Source: Steromphala cineraria
Taxonomy: Eukaryota > Mollusca > Gastropoda > Trochida > Trochidae
DNA length: 64,000 nucleotides
NCBI GenBank assembly: GCA_916613615.1
Contig: OU744720.1
Coordinates: 65,693,971 to 65,757,970 of the forward strand
Direction of reading: 5' to 3'
This document shows, piece by piece, positions 32,831 to 44,809 of this stretch (positions are counted from its first letter, which is position 1; every line of letters starts with the position of its first letter). A program made the translations under genes and the position numbers. The notes under the pieces are model-generated. The model made no database searches. It was not told where the DNA came from and worked only from the letters and a program-made list of their open reading frames with translations.

Positions 32831-33430
32831 TGACTTTTTCCAACTGTGATCAAACTTAAAACCGAAAACATGTCTTTTACGTTTCACTTATTTTTACAAA
32901 GGATGACTGTTTCTTCTCTGACAGGTGTTTAAATTCATTCATCTTCATTCGAATAGTCGGTTATGCATGTCGCCGAATTCTTATACATGTAATGTATGGT
33001 TATAAACAATGATTCATAATTGAGTCATAACTTCACACACATTAAAATATCGTATTTTCAACCAATTTCGCCCAGGATACGATAGGAAAAGACTAAATTC
33101 GAAAATTTTATGAATCATTGCAAAAATTCAATAGAAATGACTTGAGAGTTTGAAAAATCTAATCCCCAAATAAGTGTATTTTGTATAAGAACTGATATAT
33201 TTCTGAATAGTGTTATATTTTAAAATGATTTATAATAAAACATTAACCGAATTCAGAAACTAAAAATAATAAAAAAGTATAAACAAAAAAATTTTAATTG
33301 CCTGTAGGGGATCTTGTCACCTTTATGACAATTTCTTGTCATAATTCATATACAACTGAAAGTAATTTTTATATGAGGTAATCATTACCCATCTGCAATA
33401 CAAGCAAGACATCGATTTCTCAGATACTTA
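32831..33430 (+). other. Unit body, deletion junction and unit end of U3
   Basis: Matches 7746-8215, then jumps to the unit-end segment at about 33300 ('GGGGATCTTGTCACC'). Confidence 0.5.
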
Positions 33431-33890
33431 GCTGCTGGACCGAAGACTAGATTCAGACGTCAAAAAGTATAAAGAAGCCCATTGATCTTACATTGTGTGA
33501 TAAGCTCTGCCATTTATAGCCTGTCTGTCAAATATTAGCATTTCTCACTTACTATATGCAGATGTTTCATTGACGTGAAAATCAAATTTGCTAGCTACAT
33601 ATGGAAAATGCTCACAGAAGATAAAACCATTCAACTCTGCCTCTTTCCGATCAATGACAATCTATCTTGATAATGGTTCCATCTCTTTTTATTTCCTTTA
33701 ATCACTTGGATGTGTAAAAGGTTGATTTCTCACAGGGATGGTGAAATGTTTCTTTGGAAAATAATTGAGCTACATTAAGAATTATTACATGACTCTATCA
33801 AGGTCAAACGTTTCTGCAGGATTTGATTGATTAATATGTGTTCAGCAAAAGCTATCATAAATCCAAGAGTGTTTCATTTCTCACATTAGA
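33431..33890 (+). repeat. F1 cassette, U4 copy
   Basis: 'AGCTGCTGGACCGAAGACTA' through 'GACGTGAAAATCAAATTTGC' and 'CAAGGTCAAACGTTTCTGCA'. Confidence 0.75.
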
Positions 33891-35149
33891 CTTTGAATAA
33901 ACAAACCTTGAGGATAAACTGTTATGTAGAAAGAAATCAGCTGTACATAACTGAATAGAAGTAGAACTGTGTTGAACAATTGTTAAGTTGGATAATAATA
34001 TTATAAATGAACATGCATTTTTTTCATTGCTTGATATCATATCCCATTTCGGCACTTAGGATACCGTAGGAATTTTGATTTATAAATCAGCCTTTAAGAA
34101 ATAAAAGTTCAGATTGAAATATAAAATTGGGGGGAAGCATTCCTCCTTAGTAAGCACTAACGTTTGTCAAAACAATTGCGTTTGCTTAACATTTAAGAAC
34201 AAGACTTTTACCTACATAATTAGCATGTAGGTATAATTAGAATAATGTATATTAGAAAAATTCTTAGGAATGTCAAGAAACGGTCTTGAGCTAATATCAT
34301 TAGAGCAATGCATACCTAATTTAAACCCTGTGGTTTGACACATCTGTAGTGAGTTTGTGAGTAATGTTCTGCATACACTAGTCATTAATACCTTTCATTC
34401 ACATTATAGTGCCATTATTTCAAGAATACTGGCATCAATTGGCCTACTCGTCATCAATTCATTGCCTTAGTACATTTCCCTAATTCAGTGATGTAAGGTC
34501 GAGTTATGATAAAACTGCACCAGTTGACAGAGTAGTGGGAGGTAGGTGATGAATCATCTGCTATATTTCAAGTTTATGATTTCTGACTCAATTTCGTAAA
34601 TTGTTATATGATTGACAATGTCATGAAACTTGTATATAAAACTGCTTCCTAGTGAAAGTATGAACATTTTGTGATTTGCTTCATGATATCAAATTTTCTG
34701 ATTTTATTTTAAAATGTTCAAGATACATGGAGTAACATTGCTAAGGGAGTGATTTGTCATGTCAGATGTATTGGACCTACTGATGTTCTCCACGTGCACC
34801 CCTAGTTACACCTACCAAACTGAAACCTCTGACAATCTTTTACTTCTGAGTGTCCTCAATAGCACACTGAATAAATGTTCTTCGTCATCAAAAAAACAAT
34901 AACACCCCTATGAGAGGTAAGATGAGAAACTATGCAAAATTAATGCCATATTGGCGGAGTGATTGCCATCTATTAAATTCTATTCCCAATGTCAAGCGTT
35001 GGTTATAAAAAATGTGTGCTTCTGAGTGTGATGATTACCCGTTACATGCATAAGTGTTTGATGTACAACATACATCATATGTTCTAGAAATAAACGAACA
35101 TATGACCATTGTATACCAACATACACAAAAATATATCGTCTTTTAATTT
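33891..35149 (+). other. Unit body, no gene seen
   Basis: Diverged match to 16141-17819 with small losses. Only a minus-strand 66-codon shadow frame (33855-34055). Confidence 0.4.
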
Positions 35150-35370
35150 AACCACGTCATTAATCACGGGATCATGAAGGGGTCAATAACGTCTTATGAC
35201 TCTGGTCTTCTCCCTTAAATGGATCAATACAAACGAACTGCCGTTTGCTTATTCACGAGTCTCATTCATGTGCAGGACCCCAGCGCGAGTAACCCAAATA
35301 AGATGACAATAAAACAAGATCGAAGAGGTGTGTTATGTTATATTGAGAAACAATAAACAAAACATAATCC
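35150..35370 (+). repeat. Q cassette, U4 left copy
   Basis: 'GGATCAATACAAACGAACTG' near 35220. The 'TTTGCTTATTCA' core is kept although flanking sequence is well diverged from U1-U3. Confidence 0.7.
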
Positions 35371-36284
35371 GTGACTGACAAATATCATTTTATCATAAAA
35401 AGGCTGAATATTTTTCTTCAAATAATGATGAAAAACTTATGTTCTTTTAACTGTCACAATTTCTTCAATTTTGCTTTACATGAGTACGGTATAGCTTATA
35501 ACCATGACTGATTCTTTCTAGTTATGGTCAACCAGAAAAAAAATTTCTTCTGTAATAAAAGAAGGTGTTTATCCATAAACTATTCTCTGTTTTAAACAAC
35601 GACAACAAACAAACAGCTTTAAAAATTTGAAGATTTCTTGTACTATTCCAGATTAAATTGATATAAGAAACATGCCAGCAACAAGAACTGAGGACTTATT
35701 TCAAACGTAGAGGGTCCCATAAAATTAATGCCAAACAACACATTTACATTCGCACTAAAAGATGTGACACACACAACGTAGTTGAATTTTCTTTCTTTTT
35801 GAACGAAGTTGTTCAACCTACATGTATGTAAACTTTGGTAGTATACTGTTAAGAGAGGCTATTGTATTCAGAGTTTGAGAACTTTTGGATCCATTTGACA
35901 AGTGTTGACAATAGCCTTTTTCTAGTCATTGTTTTTGTTTGTTAACATCAATTTGCAGCAGGGGATATTATCACAATGTTGTAGTGATTGTTAACATGAA
36001 TGAGAAAAGATCCTTTATTATAATTTCTACAACTATTTCTATTCCTTATGTTTTTCAATAATTTTCTTATGGATAATTCTGTTTCAACACTTAAGAAAAT
36101 CAAATGTGATACCAAGAGTGGTCAATTCATTTTTTTCATCATAACTTTTCAAGAGCTTCAAATTTAACTATTGAAAATAAGGTGTCCCTAATCAAGGTAT
36201 CTGTGAATATATGACGAAGTCTACAATGCCTGTTTCTTATTCTAAGGGGTTCCACACTCAATACAATTCCATTTCACTTTTTAT
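35371..36284 (+). other. Unit body, no gene seen
   Basis: Only 36000-36280 aligns clearly with U1 (about 3390-3600). 35400-35990 looks private to U4. No coding signal. Confidence 0.35.
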
Positions 36285-36500
36285 CAAGAGTAAGAGATCA
36301 TCAGGATGAAAGAGATCTAGTAACAGATAGATGACCAAATGTACACAAGCCAGCAAACTAATCAAAGTGTCAAGTATGTGAGTGTCGATGGTGATTGATG
36401 AAGAAATCTTAAGTAGAGGGACAACAGCGAATACATACTTGAGTGTTTGTCTAGAAGTGTAGTTGTGTTTGAAGATCAGTGTGTTAGATCGGAGAGGCAT
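36285..36500 (+). repeat. P cassette, U4 left copy
   Basis: 'GATCATCAGGATGAAAGAGA' core. The minus strand is open for 82 codons (36258-36506) with ATG and reads KISSSITIDTHILDTLISLL. The same minus frame is open over much of other P copies (for example SSSINIDTNTLDTLVTALAC in U2 P') but their ends differ. Confidence 0.6.
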
Positions 36501-36799
36501 CATCAAGTTCTAGAAGACTTAGAAGACTAAAAGACATAAGTAAAACTTAATTAAGTAGCACATAAATATACGTGCAATGTATAAATCAACTGCTTATGTT
36601 TAATATCAGTTTTTTCCAAAATACATGAAAGAGTGTTTTAAAAGCTAACGATACATATGTCCTTTATACTTTGAGTAGGTTTTATAACCTGCAGCAAATA
36701 TTATGTGAATCTTAGCATGTTTTAATTTCTTGCTTCAAGTCATACAATATTGTGCAATTGATATCAACATCTGAGTGTTAAAATATATCAAAAAACAGT

Positions 36800-37030
36800 T
36801 TGAAACATATACTTTCAATTGCACCATCTGAATGCAGCCTTCAGTCCACGTCGTTACATCAAGCGCTGGTTGTCAAGAGCCTTTGTCATTGCGATAACAG
36901 TTCTGAAAATTTAAGAATGCAAAGAGTTTGTCAGCTATCAGTTTCCAGAAGGAAGCGTTGCCTAGTAGATAAATGCAACAGTCTCATCAATGAAGTTCAA
37001 CAGTGTAAGAATGACAACGAATTCAAGTAG
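36800..37030 (+). CDS. Unrecognised open stretch in a GC-raised patch (weak candidate exon)
   Basis: Open for 76 codons to TAG at 37028. It starts at TTG, so an animal gene would have to enter by splicing or begin at the internal ATG (MQRVCQLSVSRRKRCLVDKC). The following residues, NSLINEVQQCKNDNEFK, are hydrophilic with paired cysteines. GC over 36821-37020 is 84 of 200 by my count (42%), against about one third for the window. I see no other copy of this patch in the window. 'AATGCAGCCTTCAG' just upstream could serve as a 3' splice site. I recognise no family. It may be a lone exon, a pseudogene fragment or chance. Confidence 0.15.
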   Translation: MKHILSIAPSECSLQSTSLHQALVVKSLCHCDNSSENLRMQRVCQLSVSRRKRCLVDKCNSLINEVQQCKNDNEFK

Positions 37031-37399
37031 GAAATCTTACATGTCCGCAATGCTCAGAAATAGTTTATAATTTCGTCTCACAATTATACCTTCAATAAAA
37101 ACTTAATCTATTAATTTTCATTGACATATAATATAATATTTATTTCGAATAATTTCAAATGAATAAACATGACCTAATATCATATAGTGTTTTATAGTAA
37201 AAGTTTGATATAATGAATCTACAAACCTACATGTAATAATGAAGGCAACCAACCTTAATTTGTTAGCACATGCCGATATAGAATTATAATTGAAATACAA
37301 AAGAGTGTATTACATAGTTTGTGTGTTAAGATGAAATCAATTTTACAGAATGGGATCAGATTTATAACGACACAGTAACAGTAATTTAATATTTCAAAA
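37031..37399 (+). other. No gene seen
   Basis: AT-rich; from about 37330 it aligns with 6960 of U1 ('TTTACAGAATGG', then the R cassette). Confidence 0.35.
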
Positions 37400-37760
37400 T
37401 ACCATCTATGCTTGTATATCAATCAAACCTTGCACAGGAGTAGGACTTTGGCAGTGTCATGGAACTATGCTAAATTTAGGTCAACTGTTTTCCAAAGAAC
37501 ACTTTCACCATCCCTATGAGAAATCAACTTTGTACGCACAAGTGTGATTATAAGAAAGAAAAGAGATGGATCTTTTATTGACTAAGATTGACATTGATCG
37601 GAGAGAGTCAGTGTTGAATCGTTCTATCTGACGTGTATTTCCGTATGTAGCTTGGAAAATTACATTTTCAAGTCAATGAAACATCTGCATATAGTATGTG
37701 AGAAATGGTAATATTTAACCCACAGGCTGTAAATGAGCTTAGCATACAATGTAAAATCAA
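37400..37760 (-). repeat. R cassette, U4 copy
   Basis: 'AATACCATCTATGCTTGTAT', 'AGATTGACATTGATCGGAGA', 'GCATATAGTATGTGAGAAAT', all read on the plus strand of an inverted cassette. It shares 'GATCGGAGAGAGTCAGTG' with U5, not U1-U3, and so groups with the right half of the array. Confidence 0.7.
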
Positions 37761-39124
37761 TTTGATGATTTTTACTAACAAGGGCCTTTTTCTATTTTGA
37801 CATTGTTTGATTCATTGTCAACCGAATAGTAACTTATTACTTATTACTTATACAACAAATTATGGTTCTAGTCAAGGCATCTAGTTGAATTAACAAAGAA
37901 GTTGAAATATCAAAAGTAATTCTCCACATCAGTGTTCTTGAATATGTAAGAAGTCTCGAGTTTATATCTTCCTGTTGGTAAACACTCTCTGGAACAATTA
38001 CCGTTAGATTTATTTTACTTAGTAACTTAACAACACAGCTACACATCTAGACATGGATTTAGACATAAAATCACACACTGGAAATAAACATATATTTCTA
38101 ACAAAGTTTCTCTAATATACATTAGAAATAACCTAAACTCAAGTTAAGAAAAGATGCAATCCCTTCAATATTAATAGTAAACATATATTAAATTCTTACT
38201 TTCATGAATTATGAACAAGGATAAACAGATGGTTTCCTTGATATGTTTTGCGCATAAATAAATAAATGGAAAGCTATTTTTGAGTTTAAATCTGCTAAGA
38301 AGTTTAATAGACTACCTGTTTCAGTGGCCTATTGCGAATATATTAAGAATGTTCACACTGTTCATGTTAATATTTATTGTTTATAAATTATTTCAAATAA
38401 TACCTACCTTTTTCATGATATTTGATAACATCAAAAAGCACAAGCAAATATGTCTTTGTGGTGAGACTATGAAACGGTCATCAAAAAAGAGAAATGGCTT
38501 TTTTTTTCAAATTATTAAAAAGTATTTTAGAAAATGTGTTGTTATGTTTTTCACCCTTTGAGGGATATGGACTAGTCGAACTAAGCCTTAGGGAAGGTAG
38601 CTGTTTAAGCAAGTAATGAGCTTTTATATGTTTGGTTGAATGAGATTCCAAACCTATTTTTCAGAAAATCAAAATGATACCAAATTGGCTTTTCTTATTG
38701 TTCTTATCATTGTTCGTCCTTGTTAAAGTCTGGTATTCAATGAAGCCTTCGTCTCAACATTTAAGTGTTAGTCAATGAGATTCTTAAACGGCAGCATGAT
38801 ATAATGAAATGACTCATACTATTGTTTAAAAGTATGTTATGAAGAATGAAAATCAAATATATCTTTCTTTGAAACCTTATAGATATAATACAAATTCATT
38901 CATTCATCAATTATGTTACCCAAAATCAGAAGCCATGCGACACAGAAAGATTAAGGTCATTTTTTGTATACATTCCCTGGGTCTGTGTTAATGAAAACAT
39001 CAATTATCATATAAAGGGGTACTATAATTTAGTGTTAAACAGAAAATGTTCTAAATAGCTATGCTATAATCATTCATATATTAACCAAACAAAGTACATG
39101 TTGTAGCCTGTTAAAATAATCAGT
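37761..39124 (+). other. Unit body, no gene seen
   Basis: 38300-38450 and 38800-39100 align loosely with 43745-43870 and 44400-44760 in U5. The 93-codon frame 38280-38561 (start TTG) is AT-driven and not kept in U5. Confidence 0.35.
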
Positions 39125-39850
39125 TTCAAGCAGCTCCATTGCCTTAGTCTATTTGTAAGTAATAACTATGTCTTATGGCATCACATTCCACACTCCACAA
39201 ATCTATTCCACCTTGAACCAATGTGAAAATAAAGATTCAGGCAGAATTAGAGACGGGATTAACAGAGTGAAAGCAGTCTGGTGTCAGATTGATGACCGAA
39301 TGTACACAAGCCCGCACAGTAACCAAGGTGTCAAGTGTGTAAGTGTCGATGTTGATTGATGTTGATTGATGAAGAAATCTAAAGTAGAGAGATGTAAGAG
39401 AATACCTTACTTGAGTGTTTGTCTTGTCTTGTGATTGTGCTTGAAGATCTGTGAGTTAGTTCAGAAAGTGAGATGGCCCAGAGAGTAGTGATACTCATTG
39501 AAATACTGTTATCATATTTGACTTAGGAAGTTGTACTTATTAGCTGTATAATGATTGCTATATTTCTGCAGACAAAACTTTATTGTAGTAGATCAAGATC
39601 AATATTCAAAGGTTTCAACATGGGAGTACATAATGTCTTATGGTATTCGTTTCCTCTCCTCTCCACTTGATCAATACAACAGAATTGCGATTTGCTTATT
39701 CATCAGTCTCTTTCATTTGAAGGATTCCAGCGAGTGACAACCCAAAATGAAATGTCAAGAAAACAAAATCGAAAGGATGATTTGCTATGTTTTATTGAGA
39801 GAACATGAATATAAGATAACCCTTGAGTGAATTAAAATCTTAACATCATC
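39125..39850 (+). repeat. P'-Q' block, U4 copy
   Basis: P' near 39235; it has a private 10-base tandem duplication GTTGATTGAT at about 39350-39370, which shifts every frame across it. Q' at about 39668 reads 'TGATCAATACAACAGAATTG' and keeps the downstream frame to TGA (RKDDLLCFIERT). Confidence 0.7.
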
Positions 39851-40165
39851 AATATCGAATTAAGATGCTGCATTCATGTAACTGACAAACGATGTTTTTA
39901 ACTGGGAAATTTGTTATTTCATCATTTGCTGCTTTACCAAAGTCTAACAATGTTTCGGATGGAACAATTCTTAACTTTAATCAAATCAAATTTGAAGTAG
40001 GCAATAGAAAAATCTATAAAACATCAAGTACATGCATGAATAAGGAAATGATGAGAGGATAAATGTGATCTGTTGTTGAAATTGATTTGATAGTCACCCA
40101 GAAGCGAATATCCACAATATGTAAATTCTACACTTGGAATGTGAGAGTAACAATTACTGACTTAA
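39851..40165 (+). other. Unit body, no gene seen
   Basis: Matches 9500-9780 and 25045-25315. Confidence 0.4.
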
Positions 40166-40826
40166 GCTCTTTTGACATGCCCACGTTTACTCCTATAGGT
40201 AAATTTTATCCTAGAAGTATATATACTGACTGAAAGTAACGTGTGATGTAAACAGCCCAAAAGTTTTTACTTATAGAAGTATATTTACTCCTAGGAGTTA
40301 AAAACGCCATCCCAATAGGTAAAGTTTGATTTTACTTCTGTCAGTAACCGTGTCATGTTCTATAGTTTTAGCAAAGTTGAATGGAATGGTTGAGGTAACT
40401 GTCTTGCATTTATAGAGTTTCTAGACAAAACTGGTTTTTTTTCATAAATTATAACTTTCATTGACAATTAGTCTTTTTGACTTGTTGAGAGCATGTTTTC
40501 TATTGAAGATAATTTGGCATTTTTGTGTTAGGTGTCATACTCTCAAAACTGAATACTTGCTTTTACCCCTTTTACACTAGTAGTTGATTGACCAAACAAA
40601 ATCCATTGTAAACTATTGATAATTTCTTCTCTGACTCAGGTAATGCATTTCACTCATTGAGTTTTTGAAGAAAAAGGTATAGTTTCTCTGTAAGCAAATC
40701 ATGATAAACTTAAGGGTATTCATATTCCACTGGAGTGTAAATAAAATATGCTTTTACTTCTAGAAGTAAAAATACTCAATTATAGCAATTATACACCCAG
40801 GAGTAAAGTGCGCATGTTAAGAGGGC
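40166..40826 (+). mobile_element. 661-bp TIR element, private to U4
   Basis: The ends GCTCTTTTGACATGCCCAC (40166) and GTGCGCATGTTAAGAGGGC (40808-40826) are inverted repeats. Pairing continues inward in part, as TTTACTCCT against AGGAGTAAA. U1 (9775) and U2 (25315) read 'GACTTAATATCCTCT' without it. The subterminal parts hold several small palindromes such as ACTCCTAGGAGT and TTTACTTCTAGAAGTAAA. No transposase; it looks like a non-autonomous DNA element. Confidence 0.75.
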
Positions 40827-42350
40827 ATTAGTAGCCTCTGAATCACACACATAAAAATGGCTAAAAAGAAGTCCTTCATGTCAGAACTATCTTGCAGGTG
40901 AGAAAGGTTGGTGTTTCCTATTAAGATTTCGCATTTGTAATCGTTTTATTCGCAATAGTACAAATTAAATTATAATAAAACAATATGTTTATGTTCTATA
41001 TTTCATAAATTCAACACGTCAAAGTTGTTTTGATTTTTGTGACATAAGTTCAATAAAAAAACTAGAATTGTAAGCCCATATTATATTTGAATTTAGTTGC
41101 AGTTTGTTATATCCATCCATGGAAGAAGAACATTTGTAGGCGGATTGATGTGTTAAAAAAACGGATTAATTAGACTTTAGGTTCTTATATGTGACAGGAA
41201 TAACTCTCCAGAATCTATCAATCGATATTTATACACTTATTGTTGTCCCCCGGGTCCTAAAATCGTTAAGGATGTCAGCGATCAAGTTGTTAGCTATTAA
41301 AGTTGGTATGTCGTGTCATTAAGAATCCTCAAAAAACATTTCTCAATTTCTGAAAATGTTACCGCTGCATCCCAAAGAACAACGATTACCATACAGAACG
41401 CTAATCTTTTTGATATTCGTTGGCTTTTGGTGATGGAATACTGGAGATGCAATTGCCTTAAGATTGCAATGAACCAATTAGACTTGTCATTTCAGCCGAA
41501 TCTAAGAAGAACAAGCCAATGTATAATGTTTGATCGCCACTTGAATGTGTTACCATAACCATGGTTAAATTTTTCTCGAGGTGTGAAGAGTGGGGCTCAT
41601 TTAAAAATTTTAACATAGAATTAATATTCGATGTTTGTAAACAGTTGAATATTATCAAATACAATCTTGAAAATTAATTCAATTCCGAACATATTTTTAA
41701 AAAATTTGAAAACCACTTAGATGTCTTCTTTGGACGATAATAAATCTTAAGTTTTAGAGTATGACGTCAAAAACTGTAAATACATGTATTTAAAATATAA
41801 ACTTAGACACATCATAAAACCATCTGAGATATGTGCTTTCTTTTGTACCTCAAGTTATTTCTCTTCAAAATGTCCACCAATGTTTGAGAAATATTATGTT
41901 TGTAACCTATGCTATGTTTGGGCGATTTTAATCTCTCGGTTTGTCCAAACATTTGAAATGTATAATCATGTGTGATTTTCTTTATTGTTTTTCTTTGTGG
42001 TATTATTGCCTTTTTTGGAGATAGTCTGTAATAGTGACTCATATTTCTTTGGAATTGAACATTTAATTTGAAATATTAGATGTTCAAATGGTTTCTGCTA
42101 AAGACTGTTAAGAATCACATTTGATATGTTTAAAGTAGAGACGTACAGACATATAGCTTTCACTGATTATAATAAATCTTTAATTGAATACTTGACATAG
42201 TCGATACTTTGTTATTATACATCAACAAGTTTATACTTCATTTTTTTGTATCACTGAGCTACCTTTTCAGTTTCATAAAAAAACGTCATTGTATCTTATT
42301 TACTACACGAAGTTAAAAGAGGTTAATTTATTCACATCACTTGTGGATAT
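40827..42350 (+). other. U5/U6-type sequence in U4, no gene seen
   Basis: 41100-41340 matches 47020-47250 and 58570-58790 ('AAAGTTGGTATGTCGTGTCA'). 41840-42340 matches 48290-49060 with gaps ('AACCTATGCTATGTTTGGG', 'AAATGGTTTCTG'). Short frames on both strands do not recur. Confidence 0.45.
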
Positions 42351-42724
42351 ATTTCAGTCATGAATCTAACGCTGTTGACAAGTTAAATTAGGCAATTCAT
42401 TCTTACCCCAATCATAATCTTTATTTCTTTGAAATAGTGTGCATCCTCGAAAGATTATTTATTAATATTTTTTACAAATGTTTTGGAAAAAAAATGAAGT
42501 TTACAAAAGATAATCTAGTTCATTTTCTATATTTACAACAATGTCTATCTTGAAGCAATTTACATAAGTATTTGAATAAGTATAGATATAACTCATTCTT
42601 CTTTGAATTTCAAATTTTAAAATATAATGCTCAACAAAATTTGATTCATACCATTAGCAAGAATTGACGAAAAATGTTTACAGAATGGATACAGATTTAT
42701 AGCTTCATAGTAATAGGAGATTGA

Positions 42725-43190
42725 TCAATTTCAAAATACGGTCTTTGCTTGTAAATCAATCAGGCTTGCAGAGAAGTGTGATCTTGGCAGTGTTAAATGT
42801 AGGTCAATTGTTTTCAAAAGAACCATTTCACCATCCCTATGAGAAATCAACTTCGTACGCATCATAGTGATTACCAGAAAGAAAAGAGATGGATCTATTA
42901 TTGAAATAGATTGACATTGATCGGAGAGAGTCAGTGTTGAATGGTTTTATCTGATGTGCATTTCCGTATGCAGCTTGTAAATTACATTTTCCACATCAAT
43001 GAAACATCTGCATATAGTATGGAGAAATGCTAATATTTGACGCACAGACTGTAAATGACAGAGCTTAGCAAACAATGTAAACTCAATGAAGCTCCATTTC
43101 ATTGGTCTACCACTTCTTTTTGAAAGAATAAAATAAATTGCTTTGCGGCTCAAGTGTAGTGTACTACCCATGAAGATTATAAGTCTTATA
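42725..43190 (-). repeat. R cassette, U5 copy
   Basis: 'GATCGGAGAGAGTCAGTG', 'CATCTGCATATAGTATGG', 'CGCACAGACTGTAAATGACA'. The cassette ends near 43190 and is joined to 'TTATACACTTATTGTTGTC', a phrase otherwise found at 41227. Confidence 0.7.
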
Positions 43191-43239
43191 CGACTTTTTC
43201 AAACTAAGACTTTATGGTTATACACTTATTGTTGTCTCC

Positions 43240-43404
43240 CCCAATGGACTTTATGTGAATCCTTATAATTTGTCCTTAGTCTATGGATGATTGGTTTGAG
43301 TAATGAGATTTTGACACTTTCAAAATCATACATTTAGCAATAACGTACAATTAGGAGTAAAAAATTGAAAATATAAAATTTTCAAAAAACGTGCTTCTGC
43401 CCCT
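43240..43404 (+). mobile_element. 3' part of a TTAA MITE (same family as 50520-50876)
   Basis: It shares 'ATGTGAATCCTTATAATTTG'-type sequence with 50725-50745 and the end 'ACGTGCTTCTGCCCCTTTAA', TTAA included (43405-43408). The 5' half is missing. Confidence 0.7.
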
Positions 43405-44222
43405 TTAATGTAGGCAGGAGTAAGAAAGCGAATTTACATTATCATGACCCCTACAATCGGTTAACTGCTGTCAACAATTTAGAAATGGAGACTTATTTTA
43501 TTTTCACTTATTCTTTGAATGATGAGTTAAAACTTTGTCTTATCGGTTAGAAATAATTACACAAAAAATCGAATATTTGTAATTGAAAATCTTAAAAATG
43601 ATAAATACAACTAAAGTGTGTGAAATCTTTCAAATGATAAATTCATTTAAAGTGTATACTTTGTGTTGATAGTTAATACTAAATAATACTCAAGTGGTTT
43701 TCACAAAGCACTATAATGATAATTTACATTAATATTTATCAAATTTCAAGGGCATATTACGAATACACTAAAAATGTTCACACTGTTCATCTCCATGTTT
43801 ATTATTGACTAACTATTTCAAATAAATTATACCTTATTCGTGATATTTGATAACATCTTTTATCGTAAATGATTACCGTTTGTAGTATGAAATAACTATG
43901 AAATGTGTTTTCTGTCTTTGAAAAAAATATTTTTCAATTATGAGTATTTTACAAAATTTGTTGTAAAATAGTCACTGTTAAAGGGATAGATATTGTGTTT
44001 CCGTCGACCTAAGCCCTAAGGTATTTTGCTGATTAGAACAAATAATGTGGTTAAATGCTCGGTGGAATAAGATTCAGCACATCTCTTTTCAGCATTAAAT
44101 GAAATGAAACTCTTCTAAACACAGTGGACTGTTTATTTGTCCTTTTTAAACCCATGTATACAATGTAGTAGCCTTCATCTGAACTAACTAACTGTTTAAC
44201 TAATTCTTTATTCTATGTTTAT
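43405..44222 (+). other. Unit body, no gene seen
   Basis: 43420-43640 is a diverged copy of 8360-8500 ('TTTACATTATCATGACCCCT'). No open frame. Confidence 0.35.
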
Positions 44223-44400
44223 TGACCACAAAAGTTAGCTGCTTGACAAAAAGTCAAGGATTTGTTTCGAAACGTTGATTATCATGAATAAAGAAGTTGT
44301 CCTCAATTTTTGTCTTCTCAATGTTATCATTCAAAGTTCTAAAAGGCCTCTTTAAGAAGCCAGTCACAAACCTCATAACTATTTGAAGGAACATGTTATT
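44223..44400 (+). mobile_element. Possible retroelement 3' tail (copy 1)
   Basis: 'AAAGTCAAGGATTTGTTTCG' runs into 'AAACGTTGATTATCATGAAT' and 'AAAGAAGTTGTCCTC'. A CGAAACGTTGA...AATAAAG arrangement is common at 3' ends of Penelope-like and some other retroelements. I see no coding remnant, so this is a resemblance only. Second copy at 55267-55440. Confidence 0.25.
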
Positions 44401-44809
44401 TGAATATGATACAAACACATTCACTAATTATGTTTTATCAGAAGCCTTCGATTACCAAACATTAAGGTCATGTTTTATATTCATTACTTATAAATAGCTG
44501 GTTAAAGCTTTGTAGATCTTAGTAATAAAACATCATCCTCTTATATCTAATTTATTAATATTGTGACGGCAAGCTTCATATGTGGACAAAAGAAAGTAAC
44601 AGAAAATTAATTTGGCGTGATAGATACATGATGACATCCTTTATCCGGTGAGAGGAGATGCTAATTCAATTATCATAATAAAGTAATATTGTTCAATCTA
44701 ATCTGTGATACTATAGGCTGGTGTTCAACAGAAAATCGTTATAAAAATCTATGATTGATAACATTTTCAAACAAACCACATCAATCTAGTAGCTTGTAGA
44801 AATAATAAA
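44401..44809 (+). other. Unit body, no gene seen
   Basis: Matches 55440-55555 and then 56042-56270. It is the uninterrupted version of the site where U6 carries the 55558-56041 block. Confidence 0.45.

Larger units (their letters stand above)
26575..33430 (+). repeat. Array unit U3 (shortened)
   Basis: 6.9 kb. Cassettes F1, Q, F2, P, S and R are present. The LINE tail (equivalent of about 4510-6230) is missing, and so is everything from about 8220 to 13890 of U1, including P', Q', P'' and S'. The right-hand junction lies near 33295-33307, where 'AAAAATTTTAATTGCCTG' meets 'TAGGGGATCTTGTCACC'. A private 590-bp insertion lies at 30003-30592. Confidence 0.8.
33431..42350 (+). repeat. Array unit U4 (diverged, transitional)
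   Basis: It starts like U1-U3 but is more diverged. Order: F1 (33431), Q (35222), P (36290), R (37400-37760), P'-Q' (39125-39850), then sequence of the U5/U6 type (41100-42340, matching 47020-49060). It carries a private 661-bp TIR element at 40166. Its right edge is where U5-type 49060 sequence changes to U1-type 6640 sequence, at about 42350. Confidence 0.6.

Noticed and set aside
38280..38561. 93-codon frame with hydrophobic stretches resembling a membrane protein
   Set aside because: It starts at TTG, is composed of AT-rich codons, and the aligned part of U5 (43745-43920) does not keep it.
44223..44400. Hammerhead ribozyme of a Penelope-like element
   Set aside because: A CGAAACG motif is present, but I could not place a CTGATGA core with pairing stems in either copy.
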